The notes beneath the pieces are model-generated. The model was given only the letters and a program-made list of their open reading frames with translations, was not told the origin of the DNA and did not search any database. Shown one piece after another: positions 1 to 10,710 of a stretch of DNA of 64,000 nucleotides. A program made the translations under genes and the position numbers. The DNA is from Symsagittifera roscoffensis. Taxonomy: Eukaryota > Xenacoelomorpha > Acoela > Convolutidae. The DNA lies in contig NC_087064.1 in assembly GCF_963678635.1 (NCBI RefSeq), forward strand, positions 68,622,025 to 68,686,024, read 5' to 3'. How positions within the stretch are numbered: position 1 is the first letter of the stretch; each line of letters begins with the position of its first letter.

Positions 1-461
1 CCTACTGAAACTTTCGAAAGCTGTAGAACGTGGTGTAAACTGAAAAGAGACTAGCAAAATATGCAGGCACAGGGAACAGCAGCCATTTTTTCCAATGACA
101 CCATTGTTAAGAAAATTAGTTCAGTAGTTTTTGAAGTTTTTGTGAATAGTTCAAAAATTTTCCAAAGGGTCGCAAAAAAACATCCCATACATTTTCATAA
201 CACCTGTTGTTTTGAAACAGGACCTAACACTAGCCAAAAATAAACCAGCACTAAATGATATTAAATTAACTATGCTTAAATATGATGAAATTGAAATATA
301 CCAAAAATGCCACTAATGAGCACTTTTATTTGCGACTTAGGTTGGAAAAAAAAGTAAGTTCGAAATAATACACTTGGCTTCGCTTGTGTAATCAGCAATT
401 TGAATTTTCACGAAATCTACAAGAAAACTAATGTTTGCTATCAAAATCTATCAAAACTAAC
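1..461 (-). other. NISCH intron 7 (partial)
   Basis: This is intronic sequence downstream of NISCH exon 7; the next exon lies outside the window. The short reading frames here show no recognisable protein. Positions about 320-390 belong to a dispersed repeat (a TTTGCGACTTAGGTTGG-like core followed by an A-run and AATACAC) that recurs near 1915-1975 and 9948-10015. Confidence 0.6.
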
Positions 462-719
462 CTTTTTCCTCATTTGCGGATACCTCAGTGTCACCGTGTG
501 CTTCTCCGTTTGCGTGCATCCCCTCGATACCCTGCTGTGCTTCCAAATTCTCATCTTTCAGTCCATTTTCATTGGGATCTGATGCGGTTGAATCAGGAGT
601 CTGATCAATTGTCCTCGTGGTTCCCACTCTAGACTGGGAACTGTAAGAAGCCCCTTTTGCCTTCTGAAGAGCAACCAGAACTCGCACAGTGTTCAGCTCC
701 TTCATAGTTGTCGGAATTC
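462..719 (-). CDS. NISCH: Nischarin exon 7 (post-LRR linker)
   Basis: This exon continues the nischarin reading frame just after the LRR cap. It begins after an acceptor ending ATTTTAG and ends at a GTTAGT donor. The first residues (GIPTTMKELNTVRVL, then ALQKAKG) match the vertebrate nischarin stretch after the last LRR, where a KELDTVEVLKAIQKAK-type helix follows. The remainder is low-complexity, rich in Ser, Asp, Glu and Asn, as expected of the disordered linker before the C-terminal region. It enters in phase 1, matching exon 6, and leaves in phase 1, so the gene continues beyond the left edge. The donor choice is an inference; the frame closes two bases later. Confidence 0.8.
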
Positions 720-2787
720 CTAAAATCATTATAGTCAAGACGCTGGAAAAAAAATCACGAGAAACAAAAATACCGACAAAAATTCTACCACAAAGCGAAG
801 CTGCACTTCACAAAAATAATAGCCAAAAAACATTTGGCAAAGAGTCATGAACGCAAGTAAAGCAGAAAAAAAACAGACTCAATTTTTAAAAATGCTTCAA
901 CTTTCAATATTAAAGAAAAAACTGATAGCCTTAAAGCTCTTTCGATTTCCTGATCAAGTAATGGTTGACACTATTTAGATTAAATTAACCCAATTTGAGA
1001 AAGCTGAATCTATTGGTAGAAACTTTTCTTTCGCTGGGAAATCTGATAATGAAATTCCATTTTCGAAACCAGAAGTCGATCACGTTTGTTGTGAACTTTA
1101 TACTTTGGCTGCTATTGTTGTTGTTGCAGTTGCCTCGTCGAGAGGCAGTGCATTAATTTTCATTATTTCGGTCATATATCATTATAAATAGTCTTCGTTT
1201 TCGCTTGGAATGGTTAGTTCGTAAGTTCAGTACTTCTTGAGAGAAGGTTGATATCTTAGTTGGGTTAATTTACAGTACTTCCAGTGGAAGATTCTTAATT
1301 TCGTCGTCTCTTTCAAGTCTTTCACTGCTGCTCCCGGGTGCCTTTGAGTTAAAGGGTGCATCTGGGTTAAGGGGGGCCATCCGATTCCAGTAACTGAGAC
1401 GTTTGATGCTTCTGGTAGCGACGCCCATTTCAGTGAATCACCAAGCCGTCAAACGGGAAAATGATAGCACAGCTATGGTTGTGGTGTATTATTTCGTCTA
1501 TAACGTATCTACGGAAGAGCAGAGAGAGGAACGTTTTTGGTTTCATAGCCGAAGCTATGAGCCAGTGTTGAGTCGACACTGGTCATCAAAAGCGAGTTCG
1601 ACTGATATGCTTGAAGGCTGATCCAAACTGAGGAAGACAGAAGCCGCGACAGGATTGGACCAGAGTGAGAGTAGTGAGTGAAGTAGGGTTTTGGGGACAT
1701 TGAAAGAGGTGGTTGGTATCGTGTGGGGTGTTAAAGAACTTGGAACGTTCGTTTGAGACACTTGGGTCAATTATGTTGAGGTAAGAAAGAAGGGGGGTAA
1801 TTGCCGGAGCGTAGTTGAGCTAGGCTGGACCGGGTCTTGCGACTCAAAGATAGTTCAACTTGCTGTTCGATAACGGAGCATGCTTTCTTTAACAAAGGAA
1901 ATGAACTGAACGTTTATTTGCGAATTAGGTTATATATAAAAAAGAAGGTTCGTAATAATACACTTAGATGATCGCCAGTGTAAATAGTAAAAAAAAAATT
2001 CAAAATAAACAAGCAAAGCTACACTTCGCAGACACTTGCGAGAACACGACCAAAAAGCAGCTCTATCAATTGAAACAAGAAATAAGCCTCGAATTAGCAA
2101 AATCTCGGCTACGCCGAGGATTCAATCTGCGACCTTGCAACTTTGAGTCCCACGCACTAAACACTCAGCCACGGATGCAAATTCCCTCAAAAACTAGCCA
2201 CTAATAACCAAGCTACACATGCTAATAAATTGCCAATTCACTACCACAAAAGGGGGACCAAATACAAAAAGACACGTTTTTGCATGTAATAAATGGGAAA
2301 GCATAGAGCCAAATTATATGTAAATAGCTCATTTCAAAAAAAATTGCGGGATACATTGAGTTAGAACATTTCTGAAATCGAGCCTTTTATCATTTTACTG
2401 CTGTTTAAAACAATAAATTTTTCGGTTCATTTGATGAATTAAAAGTGCATCAACTGTTTAACTTTTTATTAATCAAATGTTAAAGCACATATTCGCAAGT
2501 GTAAGAATACATATCAAAACATAAAAATTGTATTGATCGGAACAACAACGTCTGAAAAAATTGATTCGAGTATAGCTCAGAAATGATTGGCTGGCTTATG
2601 TAATAATCCATCAGATTCCTCAAAACAGAAGAATTTATCAATAAATATTGACAGTTTCTGCCTTACATACACGTTACTTGATAGCTTCCTATTTTTGCGC
2701 TGAAAAACAGTTTCCAGAATTAGATAAGCTTTTAAAAACAGGGAAGCGTTGGTTATTCCATTAATTCTGTTCATAGCTTTAACATAC
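720..2787 (-). other. NISCH intron 6
   Basis: No exon is needed here because exons 6 and 7 join in phase. Positions about 890-1105 carry a dispersed repeat also present at about 4045-4260 in intron 4 (shared landmarks GCCTTAAAGCTCTTT and TTTCGCTGGGAAATCTGA). A tRNA-derived SINE-like segment lies at 2095-2185. Positions 1320-1390 hold a short imperfect GTTAAAGGGTGC/GTTAAGGGGGG duplication. The short ORFs in 1400-1770 have no recognisable content. Confidence 0.6.
2095..2185 (-). repeat. tRNA-like SINE fragment
   Basis: On the minus strand this reads like a decayed tRNA: an A-box-like TGGCTGAGTGTTTAG, then a region ending in a B-box-like GCAGATTGAATCC. The B box departs from GGTTCGAATCC and no clean cloverleaf or CCA-ready acceptor stem is visible, so a functional tRNA gene is unlikely. 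It resembles the head of a tRNA-derived SINE. Confidence 0.4.
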
Positions 2788-2959
2788 CGTCTAAGGACAC
2801 TTCCTGCGCCCTGTCTGCAAATATCTGAAGCACCTTGGTTCTGTAGTCTAGTAGGGAGCAGATGGGATTGTCCTTGAGCCACAGCTGTTCCAAGCATGGA
2901 AGCTGAGATATGCCAACAATATCTCCAACTTCACACAAACGGTTGCCAGAACATGACAG
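2788..2959 (-). CDS. NISCH: Nischarin exon 6 (last LRRs and LRR cap)
   Basis: This exon encodes the last leucine-rich repeats and the LRR C-cap of nischarin. Visible are LSCSGNRLCEVGDIVG, then LPCLEQLWLKDNPIC, then DYRTKVLQIFADRAQEV. The DYRTKVL...F.(E/D)RA.EV block is the most diagnostic nischarin signature in this region. The exon starts after an acceptor ending GGTTGCAG and ends at a GTATGT donor, in phase 1, which fits exon 7. Confidence 0.88.
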
Positions 2960-3517
2960 CTGCAACCATGTAAAACGAATTATTTTGTCCAAAATCTTAA
3001 CTTTACAAGAATGACCGGTTGCTGTGAAAGGCGCACATAATATTTCGACCAGATTTCAGATTAAAAGTTCAAAAAATAAAGGATTCTTTTTGCATTTTTT
3101 CAGATCTAAAAATCCTGTAACTTTTCATCACAGAAAGGGTGATTGAAAAAGGTTACAAAAATCTAGAACGAGCGATAACTATAGTAAAAAAAATAGCGTT
3201 AAAATCATCGTAAAAATTGAAATGGCAGCCTCTCATCAGATTTCGTCTTATTCTCATCTAATTTAGTTTGAAAAACGAAAAATCCTTGACCAGTTTTTCT
3301 CGACAGTGAGCAAACTTTTCGATTTTTTTTTGATATGTTACTATAAGTTCAATGCTTCGATACGATAGTATAATTGAACCCCTCTGAGCTTTCAAGGTAG
3401 TCAAAATTAGCTTAAAAAACGACCAGAATTCAAAGTTTTTTTCATGCGAAACGAATGACTAGTCTAAAATGAATCTTCTAGACTACCAGTGTATTACTGC
3501 GTACTTATATCACCTAC
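2960..3517 (-). other. NISCH intron 5
   Basis: This is a 558-bp intron between the two LRR exons, with a GTAGGT donor and a GTTGCAG acceptor on the minus strand. I see no gene or recognisable repeat in it. Confidence 0.7.
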
Positions 3518-3796
3518 CAACTCTAAAGAGTACATCTTGGCCATTCCGTCCAGCGAGAACAGTTTGTTGTGATCCAGCAACAGCTTCTTCACATTTCCCA
3601 ATTTAGCATGCAGATCCTCCAGACATGAGAACTGATTGTAAGACAAGTCCAGTTCTCTCAACTGAGACAGCTGGCTCAGATTTTGCACGCAGAATAGACT
3701 GTTGTGACTCAAGTCTAGGAACTGCACTTTGGGTGCTGCTATCTGCAGACACTCGTCTATGCTGGTGAGTCGATTCCGAGAAAGATTAAGCCGCAC
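3518..3796 (-). CDS. NISCH: Nischarin exon 5 (LRR array)
   Basis: The exon spans 93 codons in phase 0 on both sides, from acceptor AAATTCAG to donor GTAGGT. It encodes about four LxxLxLSxNxL repeats in a row: LNLSRNRLTSI, VQFLDLSHNSL, LRELDLSYNQF, and LGNVKKLLLDHNKLFSLDGM. The order and spacing match nischarin LRRs (human has LDLSHNSISEID, FLDLSHNGL, HLDLSYNKL, LGNIKTLNLAGN). In known nischarins this part contributes to binding partners such as integrin alpha5, Rac1/PAK and LKB1; that role is family knowledge, not shown by this sequence. Confidence 0.9.
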
Positions 3797-4793
3797 CTGA
3801 ATTTAAAAAACGCAGAGATTATGCCTCTCGCTGTAAAACAACTACGATACACTATTTAACATTTTTCCAAAGATCTAAGTATTTCAAAAGCACACACAAC
3901 CCAGCCACTCTCTAATAAACAAAGAGCTCATTTGACAAACACAAAAAAAGCGAAGAGATCAGTTGTTAAAAACGGGAAACAATGTTTTTTTTTCTTCAAA
4001 TATTGCTTTACTCGTCAGAGAACACCATGCTGTGACAACAATTACTGACAAAGTTCAACTTTCGAATATCAAAGAAAGAATATATGGCCTTAAAGCTCTT
4101 TGAACTTCAAGATTATTTTAAAATTGAAACTTTTTTTGATAAAATTAACCCCATTTGAGAAAACTGGGCCAATAGGTAAACTTTTTATTTCGCTGGGAAA
4201 TCTGAAAATCAAAAACAACTTTCGAAACTAGATGTCGATCTCCTTTTTCGAGACCTCGACATCTTTGCTATTCAATAGTGGAGCTCGCCTTCCATTTAAC
4301 AAAAGATATGATTGAGTAAAAAGCAACTTTTTCAATTCGATTCTGTCCAAAATTAATCATGAGACTGACTGTTTTTTAAAGTCTGTCCTGCTGTCGGCCT
4401 ATTTTTTTCACAGACGAGAGCCTTTGTTCACCTTAGGGATCTACAAAAACTGTTTTTAGGCATTCAAACTTGTGATGTCTTCAAATGTTTTGTCTTCGAC
4501 TCGCTTTCAGCATTAATTTTTTTCTTTAACTTGTCGCTTACAACAAATATTCAGGTACAACAAATTATAACAGATGATGTCCAGTTATATATCATATAAC
4601 AACCCGCTTCTATCATGATTCGATTATTTAGAATGACAAAACACTTTGCTTCGAGTCAAGTAAAAATGATTTTAAAAAATTTGGAAACAAATCGAAAGTC
4701 AAACCGCGGAAAATCAAATTTGAGCGTGAACAAATAGACTTTTTCTGAAAAAAATCAACACAACCTATACAAGAGAGTCTTAATATGACTTAC
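3797..4793 (-). other. NISCH intron 4
   Basis: This is a 997-bp intron. Positions about 4045-4260 are the second copy of the dispersed repeat found at 890-1105. Nothing else is recognisable. Confidence 0.65.
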
Positions 4794-5020
4794 AATATGC
4801 GGCCAAAGAGGCGGCTGTGGTAGATTAGTTGGATTGAGGAGTTGACATGTGTTAGAAATAGACTTGTGGCAGTGCAGATTGACAAGAGAGTTTGTGAGAG
4901 GAGGGAGAGAGGCGTCCCAGTCTACCATCTCCAGATTGACACACTCCAGTTGCATGTGGCGCACACTGCGGAAGTAGGCCAGAGAAAACATCACCCGGTT
5001 CAATTTCCAGTCAGAGGTAC
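4794..5020 (-). CDS. NISCH: Nischarin exon 4 (pre-LRR linker)
   Basis: The exon has 227 nt from acceptor TTCTGCAG (phase 1, matching exon 3) to donor GTAAGT (phase 0). The product includes LNRVMFSLAYFRSVRHMQLE and ends PLWPHI. It corresponds to the nischarin segment LPFDLSIFKSLHQVEISHC through PTWQAL that leads into the LRRs. A Ser/Asn/Pro-rich stretch near its end replaces a longer vertebrate segment. The ORF on the opposite strand at 4842-5081 is its shadow. Confidence 0.85.
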
Positions 5021-5261
5021 CTGCAGAAAGTTACTCAAAGCACTCTTCAAAAGCAATTTAAACTTACCAACAATTACTTGAGGGTATCGCGAAAGCTTGA
5101 TAAAAAATTCAAAAATCAGCACCGGGGTGAAAATTATGAAATCTCGTTCGTAAATTACAGATGCTCCACTTTGCAAACGACAGCAAAAAACTAGGGAGTT
5201 TTGAAAATGCAATAAGACACAAAAAATATGTCATGAAAAAAATAAGCCTGAAAAAAAAAAG

Positions 5262-5345
5262 TTGGCCGCCGCCAGGATTCGAACCATGAGTCAAACAGGC
5301 TACAACCTAAATCATTGCGAATGCACGAGAATTAGCTTCGAGTTT
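5262..5345 (-). repeat. tRNA-like SINE fragment
   Basis: The minus strand carries a perfect B-box GGTTCGAATCC (at about 5274-5284), preceded by tRNA-like sequence. The left half does not fold convincingly into a tRNA. It is probably the head of a tRNA-derived SINE inside NISCH intron 3. A second B-box-like sequence (GTTCGAGCC on the minus strand) lies near 5405. Confidence 0.4.
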
Positions 5346-6254
5346 AAGTATAGTATGATTAACTGCTGAAATTCGCATTTGGTAACTGAGCCGGCAAAAA
5401 AAAACATTTCATGACCGGGCTCGAACGTGAGTTGCTTATGAAATACTTATAGAAACTTACTGATTTTGTTACTCCAGTTGTTCACCTTGAAAACATATGT
5501 TTATTTCATTTACGTCCGCTAATTGTAAGCGTAATTATTCATTTCTGTTATTAGGCATAAGATGGAGGAGCAAGAAGCATAATTCAATGGAAGGTTCTTA
5601 ATTTGTATGCAGTTTCTATATAGTAAGCAACAGTAGTAGGCTACTGAGCATTCTGCACAAAATGATCCGACCACGAAAAGACAAAAATGATACAATAAAA
5701 ACACTAAATACATGAATGGCAATAAAACCTATTCTCTTTTAAACTTTTTCTGAGTGCTCTTCTTAAAGATACTTTTGAGAGTATACGAAAGTGTTTCAGA
5801 TTTTAGCGAGTCTAGAAAGACATCTTCAGACCCGCAGAAACACTTAATTACAAATGAAGGATATAAATCAAATGCCATGAAACTCTCACTTCGACTTAGG
5901 TTAGCTTCGGCTTACAATTATGTTTCTCAAAATAACTTAATCCTTAAAGTTTTTTGTTCAATACAAAGGCAAAGCGGAGCTTCACATCACTTGCGATACA
6001 AAAATGATCAGTATGATCACCAGAAAATGAAAAGACAAATAAAAATTTTTTAAAAAAGTTGTTTTTAAGTCATTTTTTTTCGAAAAATTGCAAAAAAGGA
6101 TTAAAAATTTCTGGAACAAAATTGCCTGCACCATTACAAACTTTACAAAGAGCTTTCAAAATTCTCAAAAGAAACCGAAATTTTCTGTGGGACCTAAGCC
6201 GACACAAATTAGCAGACACGAAAGTCTGAAATATTCGAAATTTTTCAGGTTCCA
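5346..6254. other. Intronic sequence without recognisable gene
   Basis: This is part of NISCH intron 3. The short ORFs at 5519-5722 and 5754-6053 have no recognisable domain. The CTTCGACTTAGGTTAGC motif near 5890 is a weak match to the dispersed repeat at 320-390. Confidence 0.4.
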
Positions 6255-6335
6255 CAAAAACATGTCCCGACTGGAATCGAACTTCTGCAATTTGTAGCCT
6301 CAAGCATGGGCTTTACCACTGCACTTAATGCACAG
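6255..6335 (-). repeat. tRNA-like SINE head
   Basis: Reading the minus strand, an AGTGGTAAAGCCCATGCTTG segment is followed about 25 nt later by GTTCGATTCCAG. That is a tRNA right half with B-box-like spacing to an A-box-like left half. The acceptor stem is not complementary enough for a real tRNA gene, so I call a tRNA-derived SINE head. It lies in NISCH intron 3. Confidence 0.45.
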
Positions 6336-6814
6336 AACACTCCTAGAATTTATAAAGAAAACAACTTCGAAAAATTTTAATGACTAGCATGAAAGTAAAG
6401 AAATAGACAAAACATCTTGGAACTCAATTACTTGCCCAAACCCGGAATACACTGAGTAAATTTGAGTAAAATGAGATCAAATTTTAGGCAAATTTGGTGC
6501 TGCGGCAACTAGCCAACAAAAAAGCAGACGTCCGTCAAGGTAATATGATTCAAGTGATTCTGTTCAACTAGTTATTAACCCAAAAAAACATATTCCGGTT
6601 TCATAACGCTTGCTCATCGCAAGAGCAATAAGAAAGACGAACTTTTTATAGAATTTAGTTTCGAATATCATCTTTTTGATAATGAATCATTATACAAACT
6701 GCTCTTTAACTGATGCCCACTTTACACCTTTATGATTCTGCTCTTTAAATTCTTGAGATGACCCACTCGATGAGATGAAATTCTTTTTTTGGGCCATCTT
6801 CCAGGCATTTATAA
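6336..6814. other. Intronic sequence, nothing recognised
   Basis: AT-rich stretch of NISCH intron 3 between a SINE-like head and the first Helitron. I see no gene or repeat in it. Confidence 0.4.
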
Positions 6815-8881
6815 TCTATTATATATTTAAATGCGGATTCACTATCTCGCCATGTTTAAGCTTTTTCAACGTATTATTTTTGCATGATTAAGCTATATCG
6901 TATATTGCAATCATTAAGAATTTTTTTTCATTTTCCAATTTGATTTTAGTGGTTATTTTACCGAGTTTAAGTTAAGCAGCCCAATATCGAATTAGGGGTT
7001 GCGAATTTGGCCTCCAATTTTGAATGCCCGAATCATTTTAGTTAACTAGATAAGACGATTTTTGAGATTTTTTCAAAATTTTCAGAAATTTCAAATAACA
7101 AAATAATTTACAAAACTTGAAGTTCCCAACGCTGTAGTTGGGTGCTGTCGGAGTACTCTAAGGAGTTACAAATCTTGCCTCCAAATATGACTGTTCAAAT
7201 CCTTGTAGTTTTCGAGATATGACGTTTTTTGTGATTTTTTCAAAAAATTTTCAGAAAACTTATATGAATTTTTTTCGCAAATTCTGAAATTCCCAACCCT
7301 GTAGTTGGATCCTGTCAGAGTAATCTCAAAAATTGCGACTCTTGCCTCCAAATATGACTGCTCAAGTGTAGTTTTCGAGTTATGACGTTTTTTAAGATTT
7401 TTTCAAAATTTTTCTGAAAACTTAAATTATTATTAGTTTTAAAAAATCTGAAATTCCCAACCCTGTAGTTAGGTCCTGTCGGAGTACTCTATGGAGTTAC
7501 AAATCTTGCCTCCAAATATGACTGCTCAATTCTTTGTAGTTTTCGAGATGTGACGTTTTTTGTGATTTTTTCAAAAATTTTCAGAAAACTTAAATTATAT
7601 TTTTTCTTTAAAAATCTGAAATTCCCAACCTGTAGTTAGGTCCTGTCGGAGTACTCTCAAAGATTGCGAACCTTGCCTCCAAGTATGACTGCTCAATTCT
7701 TTGTAGTTTTCGAGATATGACGTTTTTTGCGATTTTCAAAAATTTTTCAGAAAACTTGAATTATTTCTATTCTTTAAAAATCTGAAATTCCCAACCCTGT
7801 AGTTAGGTCCTGTCAAAGTACTCTCAAGGATTGCGAATCTTGCCTCCAAATATCACTGCTCAATTCTTTGTAGTTTTCGAGATGTGACGTTTTTTGTGAT
7901 TTTTTCAAAAATTTTCAGAAAATTTAAATTATATTTTTTCTTTAAAAATCTGAAATTCCCAACCTGTAGTTAGGTCCTGTCGGAGTACTCTCAAAGATTG
8001 CGAACCTTGCCTCCAAGTATGACTGCTCAATTCTTTGTAGTTTTCGAGATATGACGTTTTTTGCGATTTTCAAAAATTTATCAGAAAACTTGAATTATTT
8101 CTATTCTTTAAAAATCTGAAATTCCCAACCCTGTAGTTAGGTCCTGTCAAAGTACTCTCAAGGATTGCGAATCTTGCCTCCAAATATCACTGCTCAATTC
8201 TTTGTAGTTTTCGAGATGTGACGTTTTTTGTGAGTTTTTCAAAATTTTCAGAAAGTTTAAATCAATTATTTTTCAAAATTTGAAATTCCCAACTCTATAG
8301 TTCGGTGTTGTCAGGGTACTCTAAAGAGTTGCAAATCTTGCCACATGCGACTTCTAAACGCGACTGCTCAAATGCTTTTAGTTTCCGAGATGTGACGTTT
8401 TTCGATTTTTTTAAAAAATTTCAAAGAACTTATCTACAAAGAAATTCAAAAATTTTGAAACTACAAACTTGATGAAGATACAACCTTATTGTCAGCGTAC
8501 ACCCAGGCGTCTCAAATCTTGCCTTTAAATATGAATGCTCAAATCCTTTTAGTTTCCGAGAAAAGACGTTTTTTTCAATTTTTTTTCGGGAATCTTAGGT
8601 TTAAAAAACTCACAAAATTTTGGATTCCTAATCCTATAGTAGGGTGCTCTCAGGGAGTCTCAGTGGTGGCAAATCTGGCTTCCAAATTTCTCCAGAGGCC
8701 CATTAAGTTTTCGAGATGACGCTTTTCAAATGCGAATTTAAAAAAATTAAAAGTTCGAAATTACCAAACCTGGGTGCAGTCAGAGTACACTAAAAGCTTG
8801 CAGATGTTGTTTCCAATAAATGCGGTTTTTTTCATGAGTTGTCGAAAAATTTCGAAGCACCGAAGGTGCGTTAATTGCTAG
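6815..8881 (+). mobile_element. Non-autonomous Helitron A with tandem-repeat core
   Basis: The 5' end is TCTATTATATATTTAAATGC (TC start, preceded by A at 6814). The 3' end has the hairpin GCACCGAAGGTGC, an 8-nt spacer and terminal CTAG (8878-8881), followed by T at 8882. TC...hairpin...CTAG inserted between A and T with no target duplication is the classic Helitron signature. No Rep/helicase ORF is present, so the 2067-bp element is non-autonomous. Its interior is mainly ~167-bp tandem repeats. Copies with the same ends lie at 16320-17197 and 22967-24431 on the opposite strand. It sits in NISCH intron 3. Confidence 0.8.
7000..8400 (+). repeat. ~167-bp tandem repeat array in Helitron A
   Basis: A CTTGCCTCCAAATATGACTG landmark recurs near 7175, 7345, 7505, 7673, 7841, 8008 and 8176, so the period is 160-170 bp. 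Each unit also carries GTAGTTTTCGAGATATGACG, a run resembling TTTTTTCAAAAATTTTCAGA, and AAATTCCCAACCCTGTAGTT. Units in about 7530-8220 alternate between two subtypes (tATGACTG/tATCACTG, GATATGACG/GATGTGACG), giving a dimeric ~335-bp higher-order period. Confidence 0.85.
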
Positions 8882-10189
8882 TAGTATTTATTTGCTGTTG
8901 TAAGGTAGCTGGTAAACTTGAACCTTACACTACTTTTTTTTTCAAATACTTATTGTCATTTTCTTGAGTACTAATAGAGGATTGAAATCAGTCTTCTAAT
9001 TAAAATAATATTTTAAAACAGAGGCGAAGTTGCATTTCGCATACACAAGCAAAAACATGACCGATAACGCTACTGGGAAAAACTGAATGTGTAAAACTTT
9101 GAGTCTACAAAATTTCTTAAATTATGCACGCCAATTATGACGCATTAGCAGTACCAGTCAATTCAATAAAAAGACAATCACCAACTAACAGGCCTTATTT
9201 GATAAAGCATTCTATGGAGCAGTAATATCATGAAAAAAATAAATGTAAAAAAAATAAAAATGCAACTTTTTTTAATTTGAGATTTTTGAAAATCATCCCT
9301 TTACACGCCATATTCAGTACAAAGTGATAAATTTCGCTCCTAGTAAAAAATCAATTATTGGAAGGAAGCTTCTTCAACCAATTTGGAACGATTTCTTTGC
9401 CGTATTAGATCTCGCGTTAATTGCCCCAAATTGGCAAAACGGCAAGCTTTAAACCCCCATAACTTTACGAAAAATAATCACAGGTAAAACAACTACAGGT
9501 AAATATCACAGGTTCAAATTATTATAGACATAATCACAGGTGAAATAACAAAGGTTCAAATTTAAGCTAAGGACAACAATAGCTTTCGAATGATGTAAGA
9601 AAATTTCGCCAAAAATGGCTAGTTAAAACCTCGAAATTTGTCTGAAGAAAAAAAAACACCCGAGCACAAATATTCTGCTACTTTCGTTACGAAAGTCGGA
9701 ACAAAAATAATAGTATGTGTTAACGTCCTTAGCATTGGCTGTACTTAATAACTGGTTATTGATCAAAATGAACACTTTCTCCTTCCCTACCGCGACGCTA
9801 CAGAACCATGATACCTTGAAGCTAAAGTGCTATTTGTAATATAATAGTCCGTGTTAATATTCTTAGCATTGACTGTTCTTAATAGCTGAACCAAAATGTA
9901 CACTTGTAAAATGAACACAATTTATCGCGACAATATTTGCGTCGCAACAATATTTGCGACTTAGGTTGGAAAAAAAGATAGTGCATACTATAACACAAGC
10001 ATTCCTTGTGTAGAAAAAAGGTGTAAACCACGCTTAAAATAGATTGAGACTAATTTGATACCTACTTCACTGATAAAAACCATTCTATGCTCCGCTGAAA
10101 CTCAAATTAAAAATAGAAAATATATTTTGGAATTTCATTTTGTAATCCGAACAACGACTGAAAGGGTTCCGAAGGGTTCGTCAGTTTAC
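8882..10189. other. NISCH intron 3, left of exon 3
   Basis: No gene seen. Positions about 9715-9775 and 9845-9905 are an imperfect ~130-bp-spaced duplication (GTGTTAACGTCCTTAGCATTGGCTGT-like). Positions 9480-9560 contain several ACAGGT(A/G)AAA-like short repeats. Positions 9948-10015 hold a third copy of the dispersed repeat seen at 320-390 and 1915-1975. Confidence 0.5.
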
Positions 10190-10271
10190 CTGCACGGTGG
10201 TTGCGTCCTTCCACTTTCAGCACTGTGAGACTGAATGCGAAGTCCATAAGGTGTGCCAGGTTAATAGAGGC
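10190..10271 (-). CDS. NISCH: Nischarin exon 3
   Basis: This is a small 82-nt exon between acceptor GTTTGTAG and donor GTAAAC. It enters in phase 0 and leaves in phase 1, matching its neighbours exactly. The product (INLAHLMDFAFSLTVLKVEG) aligns with the nischarin segment DLGHILDFTCRLKYLKVSG that follows the PX linker. It is too short to be found as a free ORF, so the assignment rests on phase, splice sites and alignment with the family. Confidence 0.85.
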
Positions 10272-10590
10272 CTACAAACAAGCATGATTACCATTTAATT
10301 AGGTTTCTAAGCCAAAAAAAACCATACTAGAAAATCCACAATGAAAAAAACTTCACCACGCATTGAGCGCAAAAAAAAATTCAAGTTCTTTACGGCAAAT
10401 ATAAGCAAAGGCAAGATTATTTGCGCACCTTGACTTTACAAGTACAGTTCTGATTTGAACTATCTGAAAAATAAACCTTAACATTTAAGCGTTTTTCTCA
10501 AATTGGGTTGTCTTAAGACTTACTCCCGAATTTTAGCAGAATTTTTTTGATGAAATTTATTTTGCGAAATTTGAGTTCAAATTTTTACCT

Positions 10591-10710
10591 CTTTTTTGGT
10601 TTTCTAATCAATTTATTTTAACTCCAAGACTGGTTCAATTGTCGACAAACTTCTTTTGGTTTTTTAATCGATTTATTTTAACTCCAAGACTGGTTCAATT
10701 GTTGACAAAG
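10591..10710. repeat. 60-bp tandem duplication
   Basis: Two adjacent 60-bp units (10591-10650, 10651-10710) are nearly identical: both contain AATTTATTTT, AACTCCAAGACTGGTTCAAT and GACAAA, with a handful of substitutions. It lies in NISCH intron 2 and has no visible function. Confidence 0.85.

Noticed and set aside
7000-8400. Regularly spaced repeats resembling a CRISPR array
   Set aside because: The whole ~167-bp unit repeats, with no unique spacers, and the context is a eukaryotic Helitron.
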